This document shows, piece by piece, positions 35,275 through 45,545 of a stretch of DNA of 64,000 nt. The notes beneath the pieces are model-generated. The model had not been told where the DNA came from. It did no database searches and saw only the letters and a list, made by a program, of their open reading frames with translations. Position 1 is the first letter of the stretch. Each line of letters starts with the position of its first letter. The stretch is from Desmodus rotundus (Eukaryota > Chordata > Mammalia > Chiroptera > Phyllostomidae), in the NCBI RefSeq assembly GCF_022682495.2, contig NC_071388.1, forward strand, positions 81,903,073-81,967,072, read 5' to 3'. The position numbers and the translations under genes were made by a program.

Positions 35275-36100
35275 GGGAACCAAACCTCAGAAAGTTTGAC
35301 CCCACACAGCGCCAAAACCCTCAGGGACTCGTATCAGTAGATCTCTTCTCTTTTCTTTTCTTTTAATGGTGGCCTAGACACTAAGCTACACAAAATAGAA
35401 CTGTGTTGGCTGGCTGTTTCTGATCTAACCCCTCATAGCTTTTCAACCTGCGTGATCCCCATGGAATTATTATCAAACTACAAAGCACAATGAACGTAAA
35501 ATGCAAATATCAAAACTAACAAAACCCTCGGGGGATGGCTCTGCAGCAACTTAGGAAAGTGTTCGCCTGCTGGATGGATACTGTGGGCTTAAGGAGAGTG
35601 TAATTATGATTGCGTCTGCATGGACCGTACAGGACCTCTCTGGCTGGATCACAGATAAATGTAATAATTGGAAGCCACCACTGGAATTACACAGTTGGAC
35701 TAGAGGAGATGGTGATATGTATCAAAGAAAGGAGTATATTCCACCCCCCCAAAAAAAATACGTAAAGAAGGTATTAGGAAGAGAAAAAGAATTTATGTGC
35801 TATTTATTACAAGTGAAAGGGCTATAGTCTCTTTATTCTGAGTAATCTCATCACATAGGTCCTCAGCCAGTGTTTGGTGGAAGGGAGGAGAGTAGAGGGT
35901 AGATCACCTGGGAGAAAAAGCTAACAAGAGGGAGGGGCCAGGCATCAGCTCGGTGGATCAGAGTCAGTCTTCATTCCCAGTGGGGAAAGGAAAATGAGTC
36001 ACAGATCTAGTTATGTGTACCACTAGGACCTGCGTGTTCATATGGAGGTTTTAGGTTATGAGTTGTTGGCATGAGGGTGTTACACCTTGGGAGCTCCTGA
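35275..36100. other. non-coding DNA of unclear origin
   Basis: No named repeat. A frame from 35606 (MIASAWTVQDLSGWITDKCN) is open for 73 codons and continues the coding-like look of 34850-35048, but has no domain I know. It may be a decayed retrocopy, an unnamed repeat or chance. Confidence 0.35.
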
Positions 36101-36361
36101 TTTTTTTTAAATAGTTCACTTTTTATTGTGTTTTTTTTTCTATTACCATTTATTCCCCCTAACTCTCTTCCACATCCACCCACACCCCTCCCCTCAACTG
36201 CCATAATCAACACACTGTTGTCCTTGTCCTTGAATAATTTTTCTTTTTTGCTCAACCCCTCCACCCTCCAACCCCTCCCCAAGAGCAGCCATCTTGCTCC
36301 CTATTTATGAGTCTGTCTCTGTTTTTCTTGTTAGTTCAGTTCATTCATCAGATTTCACATT

Positions 36362-37126
36362 TGAGGTTTGTCCAGAAAAACTCCAACATTGTTAATATAA
36401 CAAGAACTGTGACATTGATGTAAACTGGCAGCCAAGTAGAGTGGACTGGAATGCCCAAGTGTGAATACTGAGGACTTCATTGTAATAGTCAGTGGGAGAT
36501 GTAGAAGCTGCTGAGTGAGCATGTGTAGGGTGTGGCCATCACATTGAAAATGACTGAGCAAGTACAGCAATGAATTTGCATAAAATTTTGCATTAAGCTT
36601 GAACATTCTGCTGTGGTAACTATTTGAATGATTCAGAAGGCTTTCAGGGAGGATGCAGTGAGTGCAGCACAAATAAAAGTGTGGCACAAACACTTCAAAG
36701 ATATTCAAGAATCTGTTGAAAGCCATCCACGTTCCGGAAGGCCTGCACAAGCAGAACACCTGACAATGCTGGGAAGTACGGGCTGCAGTGAACAGAGATC
36801 GGGACTGTCAGTGTGAGAACTAGAAGCTGATCAGGGGCTTCCAGAAACTACTGTGTCCTAGACTTTGACACAGGATCTTGGTATGAAACGTGTTGTGGCA
36901 AAATTCATTCTGTGGCTTCTGCTACCAGAGCAGAAGGAACATGGTGCTGCAGTTGCTACTGACTTGATTCAAACTGCTACCAATGAACCAGATTTCCTCA
37001 AGAAGGTCATAACTTTGAAGGGGACTGAGGTGTCACTGTCTTATGTGCAATCCTTCTTATATCTTCTTCAATGAATGTTTCTATTTTTTCATATTACATG
37101 GATGGATGCTTTCTGGGCAGACCTTA
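36362..37126 (+). mobile_element. internally deleted mariner (copy 2)
   Basis: Left terminus 'tgaggtttgtccagaaa', right terminus 'tttctgggcagacctta': imperfect inverted repeats. The right flank is TA (37127-37128) and the left is TT (36360-36361, one substitution from TA). Removing the insert restores the L1 sequence 'cagatttcacatatgag'. It retains the transposase N-terminal helix-turn-helix region and linker, then a deletion removes the catalytic domain. Confidence 0.92.
36560..37074 (+). pseudogene. mariner transposase remnant lacking the catalytic domain
   Basis: Readable blocks in order: KFCIKLEHSA; MIQKAFREDAVSAAQIKVWH and KHFKDIQESVESHPRSGRPA (first helix-turn-helix region); ELEADQGLPETTVS (second helix-turn-helix); TQDLGMKRVVAKF; LLPEQKEHGAAVATDLIQTA; NEPDFLKKVIT. 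At that point, just before the usual first catalytic aspartate (TGDE), sequence jumps to what is normally 3' terminal sequence (LKGTEVSLSYVQSFL). Stops and frameshifts also occur. DNA-binding parts remain recognisable but catalysis is impossible. Confidence 0.85.
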
Positions 37127-37850
37127 TATGAGTGAAATCATATGTTACTTGTTTTCCTCTGACTGGCTTATTTCACTTAACATGATGTTCTCCAGGTCCA
37201 TCCATGGTATTGCAAAAGGTAAATTTTTCTTTTTTTTAATGGCCAAGTAGTATTCCATTGTGTAGATATTCCATAGCTATTTTATCTACTCATCTACTGA
37301 TGGACACTTGGGCTGCTTCCAAATCTTAGTTACTGTAAATAATGTTGCAATGAACATAAGGGTGTACATATTCTTTCAAGTTAGTGTTTTGGGTTTCTTC
37401 AGATAAATTCCTAGAAGTGGAATCACTGGGTCATAAGACAGTTCCATTTTTAATTTTTTGAGGTAACTCCATACTGCTTTCCACAGTGGCTGCACCACTC
37501 TGCATTCCCACCAAAAGTGCAAAAGGGTTCCCCTTTCTCCACATCCTTGCTAGCACTTGTTTATGGATTTATTCTGACAAGTGTGAGGTCATACCTCATT
37601 GTGGTTTTAATTTGCATTTCTGATGATTAGTGACATTGAACATCTTTTCGTATGTCTATTGGTCATCTGTATGTTTCCTGTGGAGAAGCGTTTTGTCAGG
37701 TCCTTTGCCCGTTTTGAATATTAACCCTTTACCAGGTGTATCAGTTAATATGTTTTTCCATTCAGTGGGTTGTTTTTTTGTTCTGTTGATGATTTTCTTT
37801 GATGTTCAAAACCTCTTTAGTTTGATGTAGTCCCATTTGTTTATTTTTTC

Positions 37851-37926
37851 TTTTTTAAAATTATTTTATTGTTGAATTACAGTTTTCTGCACTACCCCCA
37901 CCCATCCCAGCCAAACCCACCTCCTA
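37851..37926 (-). mobile_element. very short L1 3' tail nested in another L1
   Basis: 'aaaattattttattgttgaa', 'ttacagttttctgcactacc' and 'cccacccatcccagccaaac' are the antisense terminal 3'UTR of the bat-type L1 (compare 42960). The host L1 is interrupted at 'gtttattttttctttt' and resumes at 'ttttgttttctttgg'; a diverged T-rich duplication flanks it. Confidence 0.75.
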
Positions 37927-38515
37927 TTTTGTTTTCTTTGGTTGGGGAGATATATCTGCTAAAATATTGCTACAAGCAATGTCTGAGATTTTACCTCCTC
38001 TGCTTTCTTTCAGGACTTTTATGGCTTTGAGTCTAACATTTAAGTCTTTAATCCATTTTGTGTTTTTGTGTGTGTGTGATGTAAGAAGGTGGTGCAGTTT
38101 CATTTTTCTGCACATATTCGTCCAATTTTCCCAATATTATTTATTGAATAAATTATCTTTAGCCCATTGTATGTTTTTATCTCCTTTGCCAAATATTAAT
38201 TGACTATAAAGGTATGGGTGTATTTCTGGGCTCTCTATTCTGTTCCATTGATCTATGTGTCTGTTCTTATGCCAGTACCAGACTGTTTTGATTACAGTGG
38301 CCTTGTCGTATAGTTTAATATCAGGTATTGTGATCCCGCCTACTTTGTTCTTTTTTCTCAAGATTGCTGTTTCTATTCAGGCTCTTCTGTGATTCTGTTG
38401 AAATTTTTGGAATATTTGTTCTAGTTCTGTGATATACATCATTAGTATTTTGATAGGAATTGTATTGAATCTATGAATGCTTTGGGTAGTATGGACATTT
38501 TAATGATGTTAGGTA

Positions 38516-40790
38516 CAAGAGTAGGTGTGGTAATAGAGCATAGTAAAAAGATTCATTCTTGAATGATTTTCTTCTAAAATCATCTCATCATGTATAAATA
38601 TTCTAGAAAAGCATTATAATTATATTGAAACTCATTACCTTTGTTTTCTTATCTAGATTCTAGACTTAATAATCATAGTTCTCCAGATTATTTGGGGTAA
38701 TTCAGTGAAGAGCAGGAAAACTACTCAGGTAACTTTTGGGCCACTTTTTTGTAGTCTTCATTTAAGAGTTGTGTTTAGTACCTTCAGAGCCAGTGAAAAA
38801 TAATTTCACAACTGAAAAAAATATTAGTTGTTTTCCAGCTTTCACCTAAGACTGGCATATTTCTCATGTATATCCTTACAGAGTTAATTAAATACATATT
38901 CGCAAGATACCGCATTAATAAGAAAGAGTGAATGGAAAAAGTATCACCTGTATTTTGTTAATTTGCTGCAATATTCATTCTCCCTGCAGCTGGCACCTAT
39001 TTTTAATCTTTTAATTTGACAGTATAGAAGTGTCTGTGATGGAGAAACCAGCAGCTGTTTTTTCTCTTCATAAAGAAAGGGATGCTGGAAAGCTAAGTGA
39101 TTATAGCCCTATTTTAATTTTACTCACAGCAGTTAAATATTTAAATGTCTCCTCTGTAGTCAAAGTGAATATTTTTTGGGTTTACATATATTTTATTACC
39201 ATTAGAGTAATTTTGTTTAGATTAACCTAGCTTTCCATTTCTGTGTTATTAAAAATGAGAAATAACCCTCACAGAGTGATTCTAAATTAGAGTTCTGGGG
39301 TCAAATTATATTTATTGATTTTCTTAGGTTCTTTGACTAGGGGAACTGCAAAATATAACCAATAGCTAAGTTACATTCTCTTATATGTATTTTGAATTTT
39401 ATTTAATCAGGAATCATTATATTTCAGGCCAAAAATAAAATCTGTTGAGTGCATTATAGAGTTTCTGCACTAGGAGATTTAATGCTACCTAGTTTTATGT
39501 TCGAAGTTAAGAGCGTGACAGTTTTATTGATTATATCATGAGTATGATGTCTTGGGACTGCTGATAGTGGAGAGACACAATTAAAAAGCTTTTCCATTTT
39601 TATTCCATTATCTTTTGTGAACTCACCTACATTAAAAATTTTTAATTTTGCAAAAATCAGATCTTAATAAATAGCTTTAGAGCATTTACAGAGACAGTAT
39701 GAGAGTAAAACTTTTGTAAGTTGTGGTTACATTTTCAAGCTTTCAGTTCTCATTTTATCGATCATAAGCTATGCTGTCTCTCTCCGTGGCTGAAATAAGG
39801 CAGCCTTCTTACAATGCTTACTGTTTGCACACAACATCAGAATGGGGTGATGACAAAATTATAAATTTTGCCTTGTAAAATTTCCTTTTGAGCTTAGGTT
39901 TATAAAGTGGTAAAATTCTACAGTTTGCACAAATTGTAAATTGTATGCTTTAACCACTTTATAAACCTAAGCTCAAAAGGATCAAGTATGCAAAGAGATT
40001 TTCAGATTTTCCTTGTTCGACATTCTATATTACTAATATTTTTCATTTGCTAAGATACTTGCACTTACGCATATCACCTAGCAAAATAATTATAGTATAG
40101 TTATACTATTATCAACATTTTGTGCTATTATAGCCAGGGCTGAACTTAGGGCAGTTAAATATTTTATTGCTTAGTGATTAAAAAGTAGGTTCTGTGGTTA
40201 GGTTTTTAGAATGCTTTTGTTTCATCTAATAAAGAAAAGCAGATAGGAAAACAAAGCCTAAAATAATTCATTTCAGAAACAAAATTTCTGGAATGGCAAA
40301 GTGAGGAATTACAAAAACCTACTCTTCCCTAAAAGTAATGAGGACAATGGAAAAATGATCAAAATGAACTTTTTAGGACTCTGGATAGTAACAAAAGGCT
40401 TTACGGTATATGAATTCCATCTTAATGTGCCCATTGTAAAAGAGTGCCTGTGTTATGGAATCCAGGTTCACCAAAATAATTTCCCTACTTCTGTTTCTGT
40501 GGATTGACTGTTAGATTTCTCCATTTACAGATGATATTTTGTGTGACATAAATTTTGGAGAAAGTGAAAAGCTGAAATAGCCTGAAAGTAGGCAGCCAGA
40601 CAGTGAGGAATCATATTCCTGGGCATGGCGTATGAGTTGTCAGTGCTTGGAAAATCTTAATATTTAACAAGAATTTAAAAAGATCTTGTCAAGGCACACT
40701 ATGAAAGTTCAGCCTCATTCATGGCCAGACCCCAGCAGAAGACAGAACAAAATCCTCGGAGTGAGGCAGCAGAATTTTATCAAGGGAAAT
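38516..40790. other. unique-looking non-coding DNA with a perfect inverted repeat
   Basis: No gene recognised in 2.3 kb. The hairpin-forming repeat at 39884-39980 is listed separately. An AT-rich block 'tatagtatagttatactatt' near 40093 is a small palindrome. Confidence 0.45.
39884..39980. repeat. perfect 28-bp inverted repeat with 41-nt spacer
   Basis: The left arm 39884-39911 and right arm 39953-39980 are exact reverse complements (arm begins 'ccttttgagcttaggttt', ends 'ataaagtggt'). Flanks do not match beyond the arms, there is no TA or other evident target duplication, and I recognise no transposon terminus. Neighbouring repeats are diverged while these arms are identical, suggesting recent formation or selection on the fold. 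Confidence 0.9.
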
Positions 40791-40794
40791 CAGA

Positions 40795-40985
40795 GGCATT
40801 TGGGTCCCAGTTCGCATCACTTCTCAGCCATTTACAATATGTACAATTTAAATTATCCACTCTAAGCCTTAAATATTTATTTGTAAAACAGAAACACTAA
40901 TAGATATCCCAAAGCTCCATATGTATATTAAATGTGATAATTATGAATAAAACAACTAGCACAAGTCCAGGAACTTGATATTTGT
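40795..40985 (+). mobile_element. MIR SINE
   Basis: 'gggtcccagttcgcatcact', 'cagccatttacaatatgtac', 'ctaagccttaaatatttatt', 'tgtaaaacagaaacactaat', 'gtgataattatgaataaaac', 'actagcacaagtccaggaac' follow the MIR order (gggttcgaatcc... cctcagtttcctc... tgtaaaatggggataa... gcacttagaacagtgcctgg). Diverged. Confidence 0.6.
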
Positions 40986-41009
40986 TTCCTATTTACCCAT
41001 AGCTAAGCC

Positions 41010-41028
41010 AAAAAAAAAAAAAAAAAAA
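41010..41028. repeat. poly(A) run
   Basis: About 19 consecutive A residues after 'gctaagcc'. No retrocopy body was recognised directly upstream other than the MIR, so it may be an independent A-tract. Confidence 0.85.
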
Positions 41029-41672
41029 GGTCATTCAGTTTCTTATTCTCATTCTACTGAATTGCAACATTAGAGACAGATTTGTATAATGAGAGTGAAT
41101 TTCAACCTTTATACTCAGATATGTGAGAGAAATAGCTTGTTTGTTTTAATTTTATTTGATTCTGGATCCACAGTCAGTCTCAGTCTTTATTTAGGTCCCA
41201 TTTCTTTGGCACATTGCAACTTGATTATAGAGGACTTAACATGGTCTGTATGATCTACTTTATGCATTAAAGGATCAATTGCAGCTCATAGGTTCCCTTA
41301 CAATCCAGTGGCGTTCTATTTCTGTGCCATTCACAGACCCTGAAGAGGTAAATGTGGCTTTTAAGCTCCAAATTCCCTTGGCACATGGTGTACCAAGTCC
41401 TTTCTGAGACTTGCCCACTTCCTAAGGGAGTTTCCCAGTTGTGCCCTCTCCTCCATCTCCATCGTAGGCAGCCTTATTCTTCATTGCTACTCTTGTGAAA
41501 AAGAGGCAAAGGGAAGGTGTTTGTTATGTTAATACCCTAGTACCTTAAAGATAATTTAGAATAACAAATAAGATGATTTAGATTCTTTCTAAATCCTATT
41601 AAACAGTGTGGTTATGAGATAATTGGCAAATTAAAGAATAACCTTTTCTATTGACTAATTTAAAAAGCATTC
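41029..41672. other. unique-looking non-coding DNA
   Basis: No gene or named repeat. Confidence 0.45.
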
Positions 41673-41882
41673 GCCCTGGCTGGTGTGGCTCAGTGGTGGA
41701 GTGTGGGCCTGCGAATCAAAGGGTCCCTGGTTCAATTCCCAGTCTAGGGCATGTGCCTGGGTTGTGGGCCAGGTCCCCAGTAGGGGGAAGGTGAGAGGCA
41801 ACCACACATTGATGTTTCCCTCCCTCTCTTTCTCCCTCCCTTCCCTTCTGTCTAAAAATAAATAAATAAAATCTTAAAAAAT
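41673..41882 (+). mobile_element. Ves SINE, sense, well preserved
   Basis: Near-consensus Ves: 'gccctggctggtgtggctca', 'ggttcaattcccagtctagg', 'gggttgtgggccaggtcccc', 'gtgagaggcaaccacacatt', pyrimidine block, (TAAA)n tail. A clear duplication was not found at the flanks. Its good preservation suggests a relatively young copy. Confidence 0.95.
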
Positions 41883-42175
41883 AGTGTTCTTTGCTAGGGG
41901 TACTATTTGTCAGAGGGTTCTAACTATACTGATGGGTTTGCCTAAGTTCTGGAGTAGGGGAGTAGTGCCAATCTGAAATCTGAACTGACGTTATTGCAGC
42001 AAGAGTGAACGGACTGTGTACCATGGCGTTGTCTAGACTATGGATTGTATCCCCAGGTTACCACAAAGAATGCCACTGTTGAGAAACTATAGACAACATG
42101 CGTGTTTTATCCAGCTGAGACCACAGTACCATAGATTACATCTGAGATATTATATCTATCATTACATATCTTATG
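41883..42175. other. short non-repeat stretch
   Basis: Nothing recognised. Confidence 0.4.
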
Positions 42176-42394
42176 TGTGATGGTTAAATTTATGTGGCAA
42201 TTTGGAGGGCGTTTCTAAATTAGATAAAGATATAAATTGGTGAACTTGGAGGGAGAAGATTGCAAGTGGGCCCCACTCAATCAGCTGAAGGCCCAGATAG
42301 AACAGAAAGATGGTTCTCCCGGAGGAAGAAGGGTTCTCGGGCAGACCGCCTCAGACTTCTTTGTGTTGGAGGGTCTCCTGGGTCCCCTCCACAA

Positions 42395-42955
42395 TGGAGG
42401 TATAGGGGAAGGAAAATGTTTTCTCTATTTTCCTAGGTTCTTTTGGCTAATTTAATAATTAAATTGACATAAGACAGATTAATAGGAGTAAAACAAATTT
42501 AATTAGTCATGTACAGTATCCTCACACAGACATGGGAAGCCCAAAGACAATCAGGCAATTGAGACATACATGCTATCCAGAGCTCAGGAGAAAGGGGTAG
42601 TGGCCTGGAGCTTCAAAGGGAAGGGAGACAATTCCCAGGGAGATAGGAAGAACGAATGTTTGGTAAACAAGTATCTGACATTCCATACAGAGATAATGGG
42701 ACAGAGAAGGATTTTAACTAACTTCCTGCTGGCCTTTCTGGAGCCCAACGTACCTAGCCCATCTCTGTGTTTCTGGTGATAGTTATCTTCCTGGACCAGG
42801 CCCTCTGTCTAAATTCTTTTAGGCAGTTAAGGGGGTAATACAAATCTCTGTGAGATTTTTGGGTTTTGATTATCTTCAACTCAAAATAGTCTGCATGCCA
42901 AAGTAGTACATTTTTGGAAAGCCCTTTCTAAACCCATTCTCCAGCCCACATTACA
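42395..42955 (-). mobile_element. second LTR-like unit, antisense, nested
   Basis: Read on the minus strand it has LTR character: it starts about 'tgtaatgtgggctggagaat', later has 'actaattaaatttgttttac' (poly(A) signal region), 'ttaatctgtcttatgtcaat', 'ccaaaagaacctaggaaaat' and ends with a 'ttttccttcccctat'-type 3' terminus. No ORF. Boundaries and family are uncertain. Confidence 0.5.
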
Positions 42956-42957
42956 GA

Positions 42958-43246
42958 TTTTTTTTTTTTATTGTTGTTCAACTACAGTTGTCTCCATTTT
43001 CCCCCCTCCATTCCTCCCCACCCCAGCCATCTCCACCTCCCACCCTCCATCCCACCCATCTTTGGCTTTGTCCTTGTGCTCTGTATACATGTTCCTTGAC
43101 AGCCCTTCCCTCTAATTCCCCCACTATCCCCTCCCATCTCCCCTCTGGTTACTGTCAGTTTGTTCTTAATTTCAGTGTCTCTGGTTCTATTTTGCTTGCT
43201 TGTTTGTCTTGTTGATTAGGTTCCACTTAAAGGTGAGATCATACTA
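42958..43246 (-). mobile_element. 5'-truncated L1 3' end, antisense
   Basis: The T-run at 42959 (poly(A) complement) is followed by 'ttgttgttcaactacagttg', 'cattcctccccaccccagcc', 'tgttcttaatttcagtgtct' and 'cacttaaaggtgagatcata', the complement of a bat-type L1 3'UTR and the ORF2 end. A short imperfect duplication (attacaga / actacaga) flanks it. Confidence 0.9.
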
Positions 43247-43367
43247 CAGAGCTTGAACACACCAGTACCTACAATCAAGAGTCAATTGTTTATAGTAGAT
43301 CTTCTACATATATTCATTAATCCTATTGTTCTGTTTCTCTGGAGAACCATGACTAATGAATAAGACA

Positions 43368-45399
43368 TCCATCAACTTTTAGATATGTAGTGGTATGGAA
43401 AATTGTATTTATCAATACTGTGCAAGAAAATATCTGACATTAGTCATTTTTAATATTGATGCTTCTTGTCCACAAGGACTTCAAAGTGTACCAAATTTAA
43501 AGGAGAAAGATACAAACTATATTTTCTATGTATACAAAAAGTACAAAGAATGTGGGTAAAACAGACACAAGAAAATCCAAGTGGATATAAATTAAAAAAG
43601 TACAAGACATAATGGTTATTTTCTTTTCAGGGTATCAATACTGATAAAACAAGCTGCCATGGGAATTAACCTGATATTTTAGTGTGAAAAATTTTCAGAG
43701 GTTATTTTTCAATTTGTGAATAATTCAATAACATACAGAGATTTTAAACCACCTAGCTGGAATTTGAATGTCCTTTGAGGAGCTAGAAAGATAAGGTAGC
43801 TTTATGCTTGTTCAATATGGCATCATTACAGTCTGACCAAAGAAAGACATGAGAACAGATGACCTCTAAATCCTCTCACATGAGGATACTTTTATTACGA
43901 CCAGGGAAGCTTTGCACTTAGAGCCTACAAGATATTAAAATATAAATATTAAATAATAAGATCACATACAACAGCATTTCAATGCCATTAGCTCCCAATA
44001 AATCAAATTTGCAGGAATTAAAGTATCTAGTTATTATGTTTCACTGAGAGGAAATATTAAAATTCATGACTATTCTAAAGGACATCATAACTAAAGCAAA
44101 GCAGATTACAATTCTGCCAATAAAGGATGAGAAACTTCCAAGAGGTTTTTACCATGAAATTATCAGAAATCAAAAAGAAAATAAATACCTTTGTTGGAAA
44201 AAAGTGGAGGATTAACTTGAACGATGGTCATAGAAGATACAAAAAGTTAGAAAGGTAATTTAAAAATAGCTGATATCCTTGAAAGCAACTAAGACAGAGA
44301 AAAATACCAGCAAAGAGGTTAATGAGAACCTGAGGACATTTTTAAATAGTTAAGGAGAACAAGATAGTAAAAGATGAAATAGACCCTATTAGAGAAAATT
44401 GGTTATAGGAACCATAGAAATTGATAAATAATAATTTGATTTAGAAGCAGCAGTAATTTATTACTGAGAGAATGTTGAAATTTTATAAAATGTTGCCAAG
44501 TCTCCATAAATTATGAAATTGAGAAGCACTATGAATTCAAAAAAGTATATTTAAAAAACTCTAAAAGGTGATATAAAATATTATTTAAATGCTCTCTACC
44601 CTCAATAAAAATACCTCATTGCTAAAGCTTTCTTTTTTTTTATTACTGACAAAATATTTGAATATTCATATAGAATTATTCCTTATATTCAGGGACACTA
44701 AAACCTTTTTGTCATACGTTTTGCTCACTATTGATATCACAGATGATGATAAACTATGTGCCAAGATGCATCAGTCAAATGAACTGCCAGATTAATTTAC
44801 CTTTTCACTTCCGCTTTCTTGTCCACATACGCTGTGCCTGAGAAGCATGGCTGGTGCTTGGACACATGGGAGAGGTCCATGAAGGAATCTTCTAGGGGTG
44901 GTTTAATTTTTTGGTTTCTTTTCCTTTGGAATATAGGAACAAGAGTAATTAACAAATACGTTTCAGCTTTTTCTCTTAAATTACAATTCCCTTTAATTAA
45001 CTCAATGCTCAATTAAAAGAGCGAATTTTCCTTATGAGTCTTGTGGGGCCTACTTTTAATTTATCCTGTGCAATTACCCACTAAGAGGAAGGACTCTGTA
45101 TCTAGAAGTTCAGAATGGTGGCTAATTAGCAAAGAGTAAGTGGTTGTGGTACTGGGATCGGTCACGAGGCCACACAAGTCGGCCAGTTGGGAGGGATATG
45201 AGAGGATGCTTTTGCTTTGCAATAGGTATTCAAGGATGGTCATCCTTGGAAAAAAGGGATATATTGATCTGTCTATTGCATGCATTTGTACTACTTGTTT
45301 TAAACATTTTCTCATTTTATGCATGTTGGTTGCTTTGTTTTTTAGTACTAAAAAATGCAAGATTTTCATTGGATTTTAGTTCATTGATAAGCTTTGTCA
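43368..45399. other. unique-looking non-coding DNA
   Basis: About 2 kb, AT-rich, without a recognised element or supported exon. Confidence 0.45.
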
Positions 45400-45545
45400 T
45401 TTAATGTATTGGAGTTTCCTTATATCCAAAAGAGAAAAGTAATACCTATGTCAGTGGTTGATTTAAGTACATTCCACATGTTACTTTTTTGTCTAGCCCA
45501 GTGGTTGGCTTAAAGTGGATCATAAACAAAATTTAATTATTTCTC
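45400..45545 (+). mobile_element. possible MIR SINE 3' part
   Basis: 'ggagtttccttatatccaaa', 'gaaaagtaatacctatgtca', 'gtctagcccagtggttggct' and 'agtggatcataaac' follow the MIR order (cagtttcctcatctgtaaaa... ataatacctacc... gcacagtgcctggca). Strongly diverged. Confidence 0.45.

Larger units (their letters stand above)
36101..38515 (-). mobile_element. L1 LINE 3' half, antisense, split by mariner and an L1 tail
   Basis: The T-run at 36101 marks the antisense poly(A). The polypyrimidine 3'UTR is followed by ORF2 C-terminal sequence. The minus frame 38361-38137 reads [20 protein letters not shown] followed by [20 protein letters not shown], highly characteristic of L1 ORF2. The minus frame 38115-37924 continues the C-terminal region (KDLNVRLKAIKVLKESRG). 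A mariner (36362-37126) and a tiny L1 tail (37851-37926) are nested inside. Better preserved than the L1 at 30.8 kb, so probably younger. Confidence 0.92.
42176..43367 (+). mobile_element. ancient LTR, interrupted by two later insertions
   Basis: It starts 'tgtgatggttaaatttatgt', continues 'caatcagctgaaggcccaga' and 'tagaacagaaagatgg', and resumes after the insertions to finish 'ctattgttctgtttctctgg', 'agaaccatgactaat', ending in CA. These are both ends of one common mammalian LTR (tgtgatggttaattttatgtg...tctggagaaccctgactaata). Subfamily not assigned. The interruption from about 42395 to 43250 contains another LTR-like unit and an L1 tail. Confidence 0.7.

Noticed and set aside
36355..36759. 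The longest open frame in the window (134 codons, minus strand)
   Set aside because: It runs antisense through the mariner's terminal repeat and its transposase N-terminal region; the real remnant is on the plus strand.
39884..39980. Calling the inverted repeat a microRNA gene
   Set aside because: A perfect 28-bp stem with a 41-nt loop is longer-looped and more perfect than typical miRNA precursors, and no expression evidence is available.
41673..41750. tRNA-gene-like A and B box sequence in SINE heads
   Set aside because: The promoter boxes belong to tRNA-derived Ves SINEs; no complete cloverleaf with acceptor stem is present.
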